A stretch of 64,000 nt of DNA from Affinundibacterium baiyunense (GTDB taxonomy: Bacteria; Pseudomonadota; Gammaproteobacteria; Burkholderiales; Burkholderiaceae_D): positions 434,001-498,000 of the forward strand of contig NZ_JAGSPM010000001.1 of the NCBI RefSeq assembly GCF_018139645.1, written 5' to 3'. Position 1 is the stretch's first letter; each line of letters begins with the position of its first letter. The notes under the pieces were generated by a model that saw only the letters and a program-made list of their open reading frames with translations, did no database searches and was not told the origin of the DNA. Shown here one piece after another: positions 18,115 through 27,769 of this stretch. The position numbers were made by a program, and so were the translations under genes.

Positions 18115-19068
18115 ATGAACTCCTCTCGCCGTTATTTTTTGCAGCAAGCCGCTATCGCCACAAGTGCAACGCTACTCGCATCCCCTTCATTCGCAACACA
18201 GAAAAAAGGGATGCGACTGATCTTACTCGGTACCGCGGGTGGTCCCACTCCAAAGAAAAATCGCGCAGCGCCAGCGCAAATGATACTGATCGATGACGAG
18301 GCATACATTATTGATTGCGGCAACGGCGTTGCACAGCAAATCGTCAAAGCTGGCGTGAAATTATCAGCAGTGCGCCATGTCTTTTTAACTCACCACCATT
18401 CCGACCACAATGCAGATTATGGAAATCTCCTGTTGTTAGCATGGGCAGCGGATTTGAATCATCGTATTGATACTTACGGACCAGCTCCGATCAAACGCAT
18501 GACTCAGCAATTTTTAGCCTTAAATGATTTTGATATTCAAACTCGTATACAAGATGAGGGTCGCCGTCCACTCAAGTCGATGATAGTTCCTCACGAAATT
18601 TCACATCATTTCAAGCATGGTGGACTTGTTCTACAAAATGCGCAGATCAAAGTCACCGCGACGCAAGTCGTGCATCCACCAATTAGGTCGGCACTAGCTT
18701 ATCGCTTTGAGCATGCAAGAAAATCTATCGTGATTTCTGGTGATACGACTTACTCAGAAAATCTTGTCCAGCTAGCGAAAGATGCTGACGTGCTAGTTCA
18801 TGAAATCATGCACACACCCACCTTAGATCAATTGCTTGCGACAGAACCCAATGCGACAAGATTAAAAGAACATCTACTCGCGAGTCATAGCACGGCAGAA
18901 CAAGTTGGACGGGTGGCAAGCGAGGCCAAGGTCAAGAAACTCGTACTATCGCATTTTGTACCTGGTGGCTATCCTTATCTTGAAGATAGCATTTGGCTGA
19001 ACGCGGTACGGCCTTATTTTGACGGAGAAATTGTCGTCGGCAGTGATTTGATGGAAATCGCGGTGTAG
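18115..19068 (+). CDS. Tat-exported MBL-fold metallo-hydrolase
   Basis: A metallo-beta-lactamase-fold hydrolase, 317 residues, with a twin-arginine signal (SRRYFLQ at residues 4-10, followed by a hydrophobic stretch to about residue 27), so exported folded to the periplasm. The metal site is H93-x-H95-x-D97-H98 (THHHSDHNAD), with further ligands likely His in VVHPPIRS, Asp in SGDTTYS and His in LSHFVPGG. The overall layout resembles RNase Z/arylsulfatase-type members of the superfamily. The substrate is unknown. It is monocistronic. Confidence 0.92.
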   Translation: MNSSRRYFLQQAAIATSATLLASPSFATQKKGMRLILLGTAGGPTPKKNRAAPAQMILIDDEAYIIDCGNGVAQQIVKAGVKLSAVRHVFLTHHHSDHNADYGNLLLLAWAADLNHRIDTYGPAPIKRMTQQFLALNDFDIQTRIQDEGRRPLKSMIVPHEISHHFKHGGLVLQNAQIKVTATQVVHPPIRSALAYRFEHARKSIVISGDTTYSENLVQLAKDADVLVHEIMHTPTLDQLLATEPNATRLKEHLLASHSTAEQVGRVASEAKVKKLVLSHFVPGGYPYLEDSIWLNAVRPYFDGEIVVGSDLMEIAV

Positions 19069-19164
19069 AGAGTGACTCAGATTTTCGCTTGATTCGCCTT
19101 CGATATTTTCACTGCGCTCATACAAAAATATCTGCGTGACTAGTATGCTTTGCGATTAGCAAGC

Positions 19165-19896
19165 TTACTTATGCTCTTTTGCTTTTTCCTGCATCAAGTC
19201 TTGCAATAAGGCCGCGATATCGCGACGTTCCGATTCGACGGCAAAATCATAAGCAGTCCAACCCAACATATTTTTAAGCGAAATATCTGCGCCTTCAGCA
19301 ATCAAAAACTTTACGACATTTATTTCACCACGACGCGCTGCAAGCATCAATGGCGTAGTTTTATTGGGCGTTTCTGCATCGATGTAGGCGAAACGGGCAA
19401 TCAGCATTTCAACAATGTCGAGGCGCCCGACTACAGCGGCATAATGCAATGCTGTCCAACCAGCTTGATTCACTTGCGCACCCGCCTCGATTAAGCGTTG
19501 TACAGTTTCTTTTTGCTCTAGATAGGCGGCCAACATGATGGCAGTATCACCATTCTTAGAACGCTGATCGAGTTGAATTTTCGGATGCGTTATTAAGTAG
19601 TCAAACACTTTTTGCGATTGCTCTCGCACGCTGATCATCAACAAAGTTTCGCCGCGATCACGTTCTGCCAAATTCACATCGCCATCTTGCTCGGCAAATT
19701 GTTTAATCGTACGTAGGTCATCAAATCTTGCTGCCCGAATGATTTCATCTGTCTCAGAAAATGATGTTGAAGACGGAGTTGACGATATTGGAGATGATGA
19801 TTGCGCCCAGATGGACGGAGAGAAAAGAAACAAAAAAAACAAAATAGTCAATCGACTATATTGACGAAGCTGGTTAGTTAGTTGAAATTGACGCAT
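19165..19896 (-). CDS. exported ankyrin-repeat protein
   Basis: A 243-residue protein with an N-terminal signal peptide (hydrophobic LTILFFLFLFSPSIWA) and about five ankyrin repeats from residue 50 on, seen as repeated GDTAIMLAA, GWTALHYAA, NKTTPLMLAARRG and GWTAYDFAV units. Ankyrin repeats mediate protein contacts; the location is likely periplasmic. The gene follows tatD with a 15-base gap on the same strand and is probably co-transcribed. A partner cannot be named. Confidence 0.92.
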   Translation of the reverse strand: MRQFQLTNQLRQYSRLTILFFLFLFSPSIWAQSSSPISSTPSSTSFSETDEIIRAARFDDLRTIKQFAEQDGDVNLAERDRGETLLMISVREQSQKVFDYLITHPKIQLDQRSKNGDTAIMLAAYLEQKETVQRLIEAGAQVNQAGWTALHYAAVVGRLDIVEMLIARFAYIDAETPNKTTPLMLAARRGEINVVKFLIAEGADISLKNMLGWTAYDFAVESERRDIAALLQDLMQEKAKEHK

Positions 19897-19911
19897 GAAA
19901 TTTCACGCTCC

Positions 19912-20697
19912 TCAATGGGCTCGCGCAAATTGAAACAAATCAAAAAAGTTTTTCGTGGTTTGTTCTTGCACCTGCTTCAGCGGTAACTCTTTTAAATCCG
20001 CCAAAAACTCGCCCACATGCTTCACAAAGCCGGGTTCATTCATTTTGCCACGATGCGGTGCAGGTGCAAGATATGGTGAATCCGTTTCTATCAAAATTCG
20101 CTCAATCGGCAAGGCTTTCGCGACGGCTTGTAAATCTTTTGCACTCTTGAAAGTTAAGATTCCCGAGAAAGAAATATAAAAACCCATCTCCACCGCTGCT
20201 TGTGCCACCTCTAAAGATTCGGTGAAGCAGTGCATCACACCCGCCACACCGCCTTGATCAGTACCTGCGCCCTCTTCGCGCATAATGCGTATGGTATCTT
20301 CCGCCGCTGCACGCGTGTGAATAATCAAGGGTTTGCGACTCAAGCGTGAAGCGCGAATATGCTGGCGAAAACGCTCGCGCTGCCATTCTAAATCGCCTTT
20401 CAATCGAAAATAATCCAAGCCAGTTTCACCAATCGCAATGATCTTAGGATGCTGCGACAACTCAACTAAACGTTCAGCACTTGGATCTTCAGTATCTTCG
20501 TAATCAGGATGCACGCCAACCGACGCGTAGATATGTGAATACTGCTCAGCAAGCGCCAAAACTTGCGGAAAATCTGGCAAATCAACCGAAACACACAACG
20601 CATGGGTGACGCCATTGTCTTCCATACGTTGCAAGAGCTCAGGCATACGCGCTGCTAATTCTGGGAAATTAATATGGCAATGAGAATCGATATACAT
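19912..20697 (-). CDS. TatD-family metal-dependent hydrolase (DNase)
   Basis: TatD-type hydrolase, 261 residues, TIM-barrel fold; family members have 3'-5' DNA exonuclease or D-aminoacyl-tRNA deacylase activity. Metal ligands are visible: IDSHCH at the N-terminus, ETGLD near residue 93, LIIHTR near 129, MHCFTE near 156 and ETDSPYLAP near 205. The length is typical. An ankyrin gene follows. Which TatD paralogue (tatD or ycfH type) this is cannot be decided from sequence reading alone. Confidence 0.94.
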   Translation of the reverse strand: MYIDSHCHINFPELAARMPELLQRMEDNGVTHALCVSVDLPDFPQVLALAEQYSHIYASVGVHPDYEDTEDPSAERLVELSQHPKIIAIGETGLDYFRLKGDLEWQRERFRQHIRASRLSRKPLIIHTRAAAEDTIRIMREEGAGTDQGGVAGVMHCFTESLEVAQAAVEMGFYISFSGILTFKSAKDLQAVAKALPIERILIETDSPYLAPAPHRGKMNEPGFVKHVGEFLADLKELPLKQVQEQTTKNFFDLFQFARAH

Positions 20698-20907
20698 GGT
20701 GAAACTTTCCTACTGAATTTAATTGCAACTTAGGGCTACAGATTGTTAACGCGTATTGTCGAGCAATCCTCGTTGCAAGGAGCGCTATTTATTTACGCTA
20801 ACTTAGCGAATTAATGCAGGAACTAAAGCCGAGATGCTTGGATAGTCCCCAACAGAAAATTTACAAAGAGAGAAACCGTCATTGGCGATTCCCAGCCTAC
20901 TTTACTC

Positions 20908-21162
20908 TTAAAGCTCAGATACATTCTCTATCCATATAATTTCGTTAGGATGATGTTCTTCAATCGTCTCAAGTGCTCGATTTATTACATTTCGCGTCTC
21001 ACCACCAAGATCATAATTGAAACGCGAGACATTGCGACCTTTTAAGTTTTCATAGTCAATTTCAGAAATGGCATCTGAACCACACCAAATTGCTGAAATG
21101 CTCGTGTCAATTACTTGCAATGCATTCTTTAGTCCGGTCGGTGTAATTGCGAGGAAAATCAT
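20908..21162 (-). CDS. hypothetical protein downstream of lpxB
   Basis: An 84-residue protein I do not recognise. It is predicted soluble, mixed alpha/beta, beginning MIFLAITPTGLKNALQ and ending IIWIENVSEL, with no signal peptide and one cysteine. It starts 11 bases after the lpxB stop, on the same strand, which supports co-transcription with the lpx operon. In many Burkholderiales rnhB follows lpxB; here this gene takes that place. The roughly 210 bases between it and tatD hold nothing I can identify. Confidence 0.62.
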   Translation of the reverse strand: MIFLAITPTGLKNALQVIDTSISAIWCGSDAISEIDYENLKGRNVSRFNYDLGGETRNVINRALETIEEHHPNEIIWIENVSEL

Positions 21163-21173
21163 ATGAGCTTTAG

Positions 21174-22322
21174 CTAACGATTATGAATAAGATTAAGCAC
21201 CGCTTGTGCAGAGATACCCGCCGTATCACGCAACAAATCCTGATGCATATCGGCAAAGCGCAGCTTTAATCGTTTTTGCAAAGCGACATCGTTGAGTTGC
21301 TGCCACAAAGCATCCGCCATATTTTGCGGTGTTGCTGCCGATTGCAAAAATTCTGGCACCAAGAAATCTTCAGCAATGATGTTCGGCAATCCTATCCAAG
21401 GTTGGTAGCCCATATGCTTTAACACATGCCAAGATGCCGCCATCATCTTATAGGCGATCACCATCGGTTTCTTAAACAAGGCGACTTCCAGTGAAGCCGT
21501 TCCCGATGCGACCAACACCACATCTGCAGCAGCAATCGCCGTGTGCGACTTGCCTTCCATTAGCAAAATCGGCACTTCATCCAATTGCGCGGCCAATACC
21601 AGTTCTGAATAATATGCACGTTGTTTCGCACCAACCATAGGCACCAAAAATTGCAAATGCGGTTCGCGTTGTAAAAGTAATTTTGCCGTCGCAATAAACG
21701 CTGTCGTATTGTATTTGATCTCCGACATACGACTACCCGGCAAAATCGTCACAACGCGTGCGTCAGCTTCGAGACCAAGTTCCTCACGCGCTGCTTCCAC
21801 ATCCGGCTCCATCGGTATCACTTGCGCCAAAGGATGCCCAACATAGGTCGCGGGAATGCCTGCCTTGCGATAGATCTCTTCTTCAAACGGAAAGATCACC
21901 AACATATGCGAAACCGCTTCTGCGATCTTTTTGATTCGGCCACCACGCCAAGCCCAAATTGATGGACTGATGTAATGCATAGTCGGAATCCCAGCGCGCT
22001 TAAGTTGAACTTCTAAATCCAAATTAAAATCTGGCGCATCAACACCGATAAACACCTCAGGCTTTTCGTCCAACAACTGCGCCATTAATTGTTTGCGTAT
22101 CCCGGAAATTTCGCGATAGTGCATTAACACTTCGAACAAGCCGCGGACCGACAGCTTCTCCATAGGATAATCGCTTTGAAATCCGTACTCCGCCATGTGC
22201 TTACCACCGATTCCATGCATCAAAGAATCGGGTAATTGCGGACGCAGGCCCGACAATAAGCGGGCTGCCAGCATATCGCCAGAGGTTTCTCCGGCGACCA
22301 TAGAAATAATAGGACGAGTCAC
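21174..22322 (-). CDS. lpxB: lipid-A-disaccharide synthase
   Basis: Glycosyltransferase that joins UDP-2,3-diacylglucosamine and lipid X to give the lipid A disaccharide at the inner face of the cytoplasmic membrane. Family features are present: MVAGETSGDMLAARLL at the N-terminus, GIGGKHM, YISPSIWAWRGGRIKKI near residue 120 and LPGSRMSEI near 195. Length 382 residues is typical. It is the last conserved lpx gene of the minus-strand cluster, following lpxA. Confidence 0.98.
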   Translation of the reverse strand: MTRPIISMVAGETSGDMLAARLLSGLRPQLPDSLMHGIGGKHMAEYGFQSDYPMEKLSVRGLFEVLMHYREISGIRKQLMAQLLDEKPEVFIGVDAPDFNLDLEVQLKRAGIPTMHYISPSIWAWRGGRIKKIAEAVSHMLVIFPFEEEIYRKAGIPATYVGHPLAQVIPMEPDVEAAREELGLEADARVVTILPGSRMSEIKYNTTAFIATAKLLLQREPHLQFLVPMVGAKQRAYYSELVLAAQLDEVPILLMEGKSHTAIAAADVVLVASGTASLEVALFKKPMVIAYKMMAASWHVLKHMGYQPWIGLPNIIAEDFLVPEFLQSAATPQNMADALWQQLNDVALQKRLKLRFADMHQDLLRDTAGISAQAVLNLIHNR

Positions 22323-22350
22323 AATAATGGGGCGGTGCTAATGAATCGAC

Positions 22351-23139
22351 TTAACGCACGATACCGCGCGTTGAGGTGTCGAGAAATTGACGGAATGTAG
22401 AAATGTGTTCAGCGATTTCTGCCGTTTGTGCGGCAATTTCCTTGTCCAATTCGGCTTTCGCTTCGTCTAAAGTCAAACCCGATTTGTACAAGGTTTTATA
22501 AGCCTGGCGTATAGCAGAAATCTGTTCGCGACTAAAGCCGCGACGCTTCAAACCTTCGATATTAATTCCATGTGCAGCGGCGGGATTGCCATTCAAAATC
22601 ACAAATGGCGGCACATCTTGCGTCAAACTCGTGCTCATACCGACCATCGCGTGCGCACCAATTTTGCAGAATTGATGGACGTTGGAGAATCCGCCCAAAA
22701 TCACCCAATCACCAATATGTACATGGCCGGCCAAAGCCGCATTATTCGCGAAAATCGTGCGATTGCCGACGTGACAATCATGCGCAATGTGCACGTAGGC
22801 CATAATCCAGTTATCACTACCCACGCGTGTGACACCGCCATCTTGCACCGTACCCAGATTAAATGTGCAAAATTCACGCACCACATTGCGATCACCAATT
22901 TCTAACAATGTTGGCTCGCCCGCATATTTCTTATCTTGCGGCGCAGCGCCAATTGAAGAGAATTGGAAAAACTGATTGTCTTTGCCTATCGTCGTATGAC
23001 CTTCAATCACCACATGCGGGCCAATCGTCGTACCGGCATCAATACGCACATTGGGACCGATAATTGAATAGGCACCAACTTCAACACTAGAATCAAGCTG
23101 CGCTTTGGGATCAACAATTGCGGTGGAGTGAATCGCCAT
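22351..23139 (-). CDS. lpxA: UDP-N-acetylglucosamine acyltransferase
   Basis: First enzyme of lipid A synthesis: moves a 3-hydroxyacyl chain from ACP to UDP-GlcNAc. A left-handed beta-helix of hexapeptide repeats covers the first roughly 185 residues (for example [21 protein letters not shown]), with the catalytic histidine in [11 protein letters not shown] near residue 125. A helical C-terminal domain follows. Length 262 is normal. It lies two bases after fabZ. Confidence 0.98.
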   Translation of the reverse strand: MAIHSTAIVDPKAQLDSSVEVGAYSIIGPNVRIDAGTTIGPHVVIEGHTTIGKDNQFFQFSSIGAAPQDKKYAGEPTLLEIGDRNVVREFCTFNLGTVQDGGVTRVGSDNWIMAYVHIAHDCHVGNRTIFANNAALAGHVHIGDWVILGGFSNVHQFCKIGAHAMVGMSTSLTQDVPPFVILNGNPAAAHGINIEGLKRRGFSREQISAIRQAYKTLYKSGLTLDEAKAELDKEIAAQTAEIAEHISTFRQFLDTSTRGIVR

Positions 23140-23141
23140 TT

Positions 23142-23651
23142 TTATGCTCCTGTAGAAGCGCTAGTACCTGTTGCGGCTGCGGTTTTTAGTTCGTCATTGG
23201 TGGTGCGTAATGTGCACATTAATTCTGCCTCAACCGCCAATTGACCATCCACCGTTGCGACCGCTTTGTATTTCCAAATGCCACGCGCAACGCGTAAAAT
23301 TTCCACGTCCATCTTCAATTGATCGCCAGGACCTACTGGGCGCTTAAAACGAACATTGTCGATACCCACGAAATACACAATCGTATTTTCATCTGGTTTT
23401 TGGCCCATGGTCAGGAAGGACAAAATCGCCGCCGTTTGCGCCATGGCTTCTACCATCAACACGCCAGGCATTACTGGCTTGTTGGGGAAGTGTCCATTAA
23501 AAAATTCTTCATTTGCCGTGACATTTTTGATCGCTGTAATTGATTTGCCGCTTTCCCAAGTCAACACGCGATCAACCAACAACATCGGATAACGATGTGG
23601 CAGGTATTGTTTAATCTGGTTGATGTCCAAGCTTTTATCGATGTTTTCCAT
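23142..23651 (-). CDS. fabZ: 3-hydroxyacyl-ACP dehydratase FabZ
   Basis: Hot-dog-fold dehydratase of fatty acid elongation, acting on 3-hydroxyacyl-ACP, the branch point between phospholipid and lipid A synthesis. The active site His/Glu region is [23 protein letters not shown]. At 169 residues it carries about 20 extra C-terminal residues (Thr/Ala-rich) compared with common FabZ of about 150; this tail is low complexity and probably disordered. It sits between lpxD and lpxA, one to two bases from each. Confidence 0.97.
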   Translation of the reverse strand: MENIDKSLDINQIKQYLPHRYPMLLVDRVLTWESGKSITAIKNVTANEEFFNGHFPNKPVMPGVLMVEAMAQTAAILSFLTMGQKPDENTIVYFVGIDNVRFKRPVGPGDQLKMDVEILRVARGIWKYKAVATVDGQLAVEAELMCTLRTTNDELKTAAATGTSASTGA

Positions 23652-23652
23652 A

Positions 23653-24747
23653 CTATTCTTCTGAGTTAGAGGTATTTGAATGTTGAATCATGGTTGCAGA
23701 AGTCTGTGCTTTGACAGTCTTCTCTAATTGTTTGAGTTTGTCGCGCATGCTATCGAGATTGCGCACAATCACTGCGGTTTTCTCCCAATCGGCATTCTTC
23801 GCCAAAGGATAAAAACCCGTGTACTGACCGGGTTCTAAAATCGAGCGAGACACCATACTGCCTGATGAAATATGCACGTTATCGACGATGGTCAAATGCC
23901 CCAGAACCATCGCTGCACCACCAAAGGTGCAGTTTTTGCCGATCTTGGCACTACCTGCTACACCAACACAGCCTGCCATCGCGGTATTTTCACCAATATG
24001 GCAGTTGTGCCCAATTTGGATTTGATTGTCGAGCTTGACGCCATTTTCGATAATGGTATCGGTCAAGGCACCGCGATCTATGCTGGTATTAGCGCCAATC
24101 TCCACATCATCACCAATCACGACACGGCCAGTTTGTGGGATTTTGATCCATTTACCTTTTTCATTAGCAAAGCCAAAACCATCCGCACCAATCACCGCGC
24201 CAGAATGGATAATGCAACGTTGGCCGATCACGCAATCGTTATAAATACTGACATTTGCATTGATTTGGGTATGATCCCCAATCGACACACCGCGCCCTAT
24301 CGACACACCGGGGGCGATCACCACATGCTCACCAATCACGGCATCGGCCTCAATCGACACATGCGCTGCAATGCTGGCACTGGCTGCCACTTCCGCTTGC
24401 GGGCTTACCCACGCTGACGGATGTACACCCTGAGTTGCCGCGATAGAATTGATATCGAAAAAGTGCTGCGCAGCTTTCGCAAAATACACATAAGGATTCG
24501 CCGTAATAATACGCGCGCCTTGGTAGGTATCGGCTAATTGCAGATGATCTTGTTCGGACAAAATCAAAGCGATCGCCTGTGTTTTTTCCGCTTGCGATCT
24601 GAATTTGGAATTAGAAAGGAAGGTGATATGACGATCGCTCGCATCACTTAATGGGGCAATGCCGACGACCTGAATATCAGGATTACCAATTAACTGACCA
24701 CCGAAGCGATCGACTAACTCCCCTAGTCGAATGCTTTTATTTGTCAT
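23653..24747 (-). CDS. lpxD: UDP-3-O-(3-hydroxyacyl)glucosamine N-acyltransferase
   Basis: Third step of lipid A synthesis: N-acylation of UDP-3-O-acylglucosamine. An N-terminal uridine-binding domain (about 1-105) is followed by a left-handed beta-helix of hexapeptide repeats. The catalytic histidine is probably in [16 protein letters not shown] near residue 247. A C-terminal helix follows. Length 364 is slightly longer than E. coli LpxD, from a polar C-terminal tail rich in Ser/Thr/Asn. It lies one base from fabZ and two from the skp-like gene. Confidence 0.98.
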   Translation of the reverse strand: MTNKSIRLGELVDRFGGQLIGNPDIQVVGIAPLSDASDRHITFLSNSKFRSQAEKTQAIALILSEQDHLQLADTYQGARIITANPYVYFAKAAQHFFDINSIAATQGVHPSAWVSPQAEVAASASIAAHVSIEADAVIGEHVVIAPGVSIGRGVSIGDHTQINANVSIYNDCVIGQRCIIHSGAVIGADGFGFANEKGKWIKIPQTGRVVIGDDVEIGANTSIDRGALTDTIIENGVKLDNQIQIGHNCHIGENTAMAGCVGVAGSAKIGKNCTFGGAAMVLGHLTIVDNVHISSGSMVSRSILEPGQYTGFYPLAKNADWEKTAVIVRNLDSMRDKLKQLEKTVKAQTSATMIQHSNTSNSEE

Positions 24748-24749
24748 TT

Positions 24750-25280
24750 TTATTTGGAAAGTGCTTTCAGTACTTTATCTGTAATATCGATGCGTGGATT
24801 AACATAAGAAGCGTCTTGTACCACGATATCAATTTTTTCTGCCTCAGCAATTTGGCGCACGATTTTCAAAGCACGTTCGCCCAACGCAATCGCTTCTTCT
24901 TGACGACGCTGTGCCAAATCTTCATTGTAAATGCGTTGTTTGCGATTAAAGTCTTGATCCAGTTCAGTTAATTCACGCTGACGACGAAGACGCTCGACTT
25001 CGGACAAAGACGGAGCATCTTTTTCATACTTGCGATAAGCACTACGAAAACGCTCATTCACTTCATCTAGTTCTTTTTTGCGCTTAGAGAATTCTTGTTC
25101 AATACGTGAAGAAGCTATCTTTGCTGGAACAGACTCGTCTAACACACGCTGACCATTAAAAAAAGCGACCTTAAAGTCCTGCGCCTGTACGTGCGCAAAA
25201 GCTAGCAACGAAGCCGCGCCAAAAAAGAAATTGCGCATCAATTTGGACGGATTAGATATGTGACTCAAAATATTCTCCAC
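24750..25280 (-). CDS. Skp/OmpH-family periplasmic chaperone
   Basis: A periplasmic chaperone of the Skp/OmpH family that carries unfolded outer-membrane proteins to the Bam complex. A signal peptide ends near AHVQA. The mature part begins with the family strand [17 protein letters not shown], then forms two long charged helices (the tentacle region). A C-terminal strand ([27 protein letters not shown]) completes the beta core. At 176 residues the length is normal. The N-terminal [14 protein letters not shown] stretch ahead of the signal suggests a start at MRNFFFG (about 25229) is also possible. It lies between bamA and lpxD. Confidence 0.93.
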   Translation of the reverse strand: MENILSHISNPSKLMRNFFFGAASLLAFAHVQAQDFKVAFFNGQRVLDESVPAKIASSRIEQEFSKRKKELDEVNERFRSAYRKYEKDAPSLSEVERLRRQRELTELDQDFNRKQRIYNEDLAQRRQEEAIALGERALKIVRQIAEAEKIDIVVQDASYVNPRIDITDKVLKALSK

Positions 25281-25344
25281 ATTACAAACTTCAAATTACC
25301 AACAAGCGAATCTCAAACGCAAATCAACTATAACATTTAGGAAA

Positions 25345-27699
25345 TTAGAAACCAGTTCCCATTGTAAACTGGAAGCCTTGACGACGATCATCCGGTTTCG
25401 CATTTAAAGCCTTACCGAAACTCAATTTCAAAGGCCCCATTGGAGAAATCCAGCTAATCCCCATACCTACCGAGGTTTTCATATCCTGAGCGCGAATTTT
25501 TTGTCCTTCGTCGAACACATTACCGACGTCAAAGAAGGTGAACCAACGCAAGGACTTATCTGCACCAGGGAATGGAATTTGTAATTCTACATTACCAACT
25601 ATACGTGTGGCACCACCAAGTGTGTCTCCACGCGGATCTTTGGTTCCTAAAGATCCAGGTTCAAACCCACGAACCGATCCAATACCACCAGCATAGAAGT
25701 TTTTAAACACAGGATAAGGTTTACCTGCCAAACCATGACCATAGTTGACCTCACCGTTCATCGCCAAAATGACTGAGCGATAAACCGGCTTGTAGTACTC
25801 GTGTTTATAAATTGCACGATAGTACTTAAACTCGCCATAAGCAGAAACTTCAAGATTAATTCGTTGATAACGGCCGATTGAAGGCGTCAATACATTATCA
25901 CGACTATCACGCTGCCAAGCGACAGATAGAGGAATCGAATCATTGGTCGCACTACCGACACCCCACAGAGGATTAGTAGGATCTTTCACGATTTCTCGTC
26001 CACCGAAATCAGCAACATATTTCAAGTAGCGATATGGGCTGTCGGTATAAGTATCAATTTTTGAGCGCTCTAAACCTATACCGAAAAATACGGTATCTAA
26101 TTCAGAAAATGGAATCCCGTAACGTAAATTACCACCAGAGGATTGAATACGGTAGTAACCGTATGCGCCGATCGGCGGCAAGGAAGTACGAATATAAGCA
26201 TCGATACTACGGCTAATGCCGTCGTCAGTTACGTAAGGATCAACGTGCGTTAACGCAATCGTCCGATTGTATTTACTGGTGTTGATATCCAAGCCTATCG
26301 TGTCACCGCTACCGAACGCATTTACTTGCTGGATAGAACCTGTGATCGTCACTTTCTCAGCACTAGAATAACCAGCACCAATCATGATGTTACCGGTTGG
26401 TTTTTCAGTGACGCTCAAGTTGACATCAACCTGATCAATGCTAGTTGGCACTTCAGGTGTGTCAACCGTAACTTCTTTGAAAAAGCCCAAATATTCAACA
26501 CGATCACGCGATACTTTAATCTTTTCGCCGTCGTACCAAGAGCCTTCAAACTGCCTAAACTCACGACGAATAACTTCATCACGAGTACGGGTATTACCAG
26601 CCAAATTGATGCGGCGTACATATACACGCTTGCCTGGATCAACGAAAATAGTAAATGCGACTTCCTTTTTCTCTTTGTCTACCAAAGGATTCGCAACGAC
26701 ATTCGCAAATGCATATCCAAAATTACCCATGCGATCAGTAATTCGTTTGGTACTTGCGGTTAATAGACCCGCATTGTAGGTCTCGTTTTTCTTCAGCAAC
26801 ATGAGTGAAGCTAGCTCATCTTCACGGCCAAAAGTTTCGCCTTCAATCTTAATATCGGTAACTTTATATTTATCACCTTCATCAATATTTAAGGTGATGT
26901 AAACTTGCTTTTTATCTGGAGTAATCGAGATCTGAGTGGAAGTGACTTGCATTTCCAAGTAACCACGATTTTGGTAAAACGAACGTATCGTTTCGACGTC
27001 ACCTGACAACTTTTGTTTTGAATATTGATCCGCTTTAGAATACCAACTAAACCAGGTCGGAGTACTTAAGGCCAACATTTCTTTTAATTCGCCGTCAGAA
27101 AATGCCTTATTCCCAATGATATTAATTTGCGCAATCTTGGCAACATCACCCTCATCAACAGCAAACGTCACGTTAACGCGGTTACGCTCAATAGGGGTGA
27201 TCGTCGTGGTAATTTGTGCGCCGTATAAACCACGTGAAAGATATTGTTTCTTTAACTCTTGCTCAGCGCGATCCACAGTTGCTTTATCAAAAATACGCGT
27301 TTCACCAACGCCGATATCTTTCAAGGCTTTAACTAATTGATCTTTTTCAAACTCTTTGGTGCCAGTAAAATCAACGGTAGAGATAGTTGGTCGCTCATCC
27401 AAAAGAACAACCAATACGCCGTCTTCCACTTCTATCTGCACATCTTTAAAGAAGCCAGTTGCGAACAAAGCTTTAATTGCTGCAATACTTTTTGCATCAT
27501 TAAAAACTTCACCAACTCGTACAGGCAGATAACTGAAGACCGTTCCCGCTTCAGTTCTTTGCAGACCTTCAACGCGGATTTCTTTCACTGTAAATGGTTC
27601 AATTGCAAGGGCATGACCAGAACACAAAGCTAAGGCTGCTGCGGAGATGAGATGACGAGGAAATGCTGACAAAGTTAAATTCTCTAAAGGTAATTTCAT
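25345..27699 (-). CDS. bamA: outer membrane protein assembly factor BamA
   Basis: Central component of the Bam machine that folds beta-barrels into the outer membrane. A signal peptide ends near GHALA. Five POTRA domains cover about residues 35-435 (first one VKEIRVEGLQRTEAGTVFSYLPVRVGE). The C-terminal Omp85 barrel carries the VRGF loop-6 motif (GGIGSVRGFEPGSLG) and ends in Phe (GTGF), the outer-membrane sorting signal. Length 784 is normal. Downstream lie the skp-like gene and lpxD; upstream lies rseP. Confidence 0.98.
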   Translation of the reverse strand: MKLPLENLTLSAFPRHLISAAALALCSGHALAIEPFTVKEIRVEGLQRTEAGTVFSYLPVRVGEVFNDAKSIAAIKALFATGFFKDVQIEVEDGVLVVLLDERPTISTVDFTGTKEFEKDQLVKALKDIGVGETRIFDKATVDRAEQELKKQYLSRGLYGAQITTTITPIERNRVNVTFAVDEGDVAKIAQINIIGNKAFSDGELKEMLALSTPTWFSWYSKADQYSKQKLSGDVETIRSFYQNRGYLEMQVTSTQISITPDKKQVYITLNIDEGDKYKVTDIKIEGETFGREDELASLMLLKKNETYNAGLLTASTKRITDRMGNFGYAFANVVANPLVDKEKKEVAFTIFVDPGKRVYVRRINLAGNTRTRDEVIRREFRQFEGSWYDGEKIKVSRDRVEYLGFFKEVTVDTPEVPTSIDQVDVNLSVTEKPTGNIMIGAGYSSAEKVTITGSIQQVNAFGSGDTIGLDINTSKYNRTIALTHVDPYVTDDGISRSIDAYIRTSLPPIGAYGYYRIQSSGGNLRYGIPFSELDTVFFGIGLERSKIDTYTDSPYRYLKYVADFGGREIVKDPTNPLWGVGSATNDSIPLSVAWQRDSRDNVLTPSIGRYQRINLEVSAYGEFKYYRAIYKHEYYKPVYRSVILAMNGEVNYGHGLAGKPYPVFKNFYAGGIGSVRGFEPGSLGTKDPRGDTLGGATRIVGNVELQIPFPGADKSLRWFTFFDVGNVFDEGQKIRAQDMKTSVGMGISWISPMGPLKLSFGKALNAKPDDRRQGFQFTMGTGF

Positions 27700-27769
27700 T
27701 GGGGTTTTTCAGTCTCAATATTTCTACTTGATTGCAGCTTTTGCAACGCAGCGATGAATAAGCTACGTA

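Noticed and set aside
23872-24417. 181-codon ORF on the plus strand opposite lpxD
   Set aside because: Shadow of the hexapeptide repeats of lpxD; repeated His/Thr/Asn composition follows from the complementary repeat.
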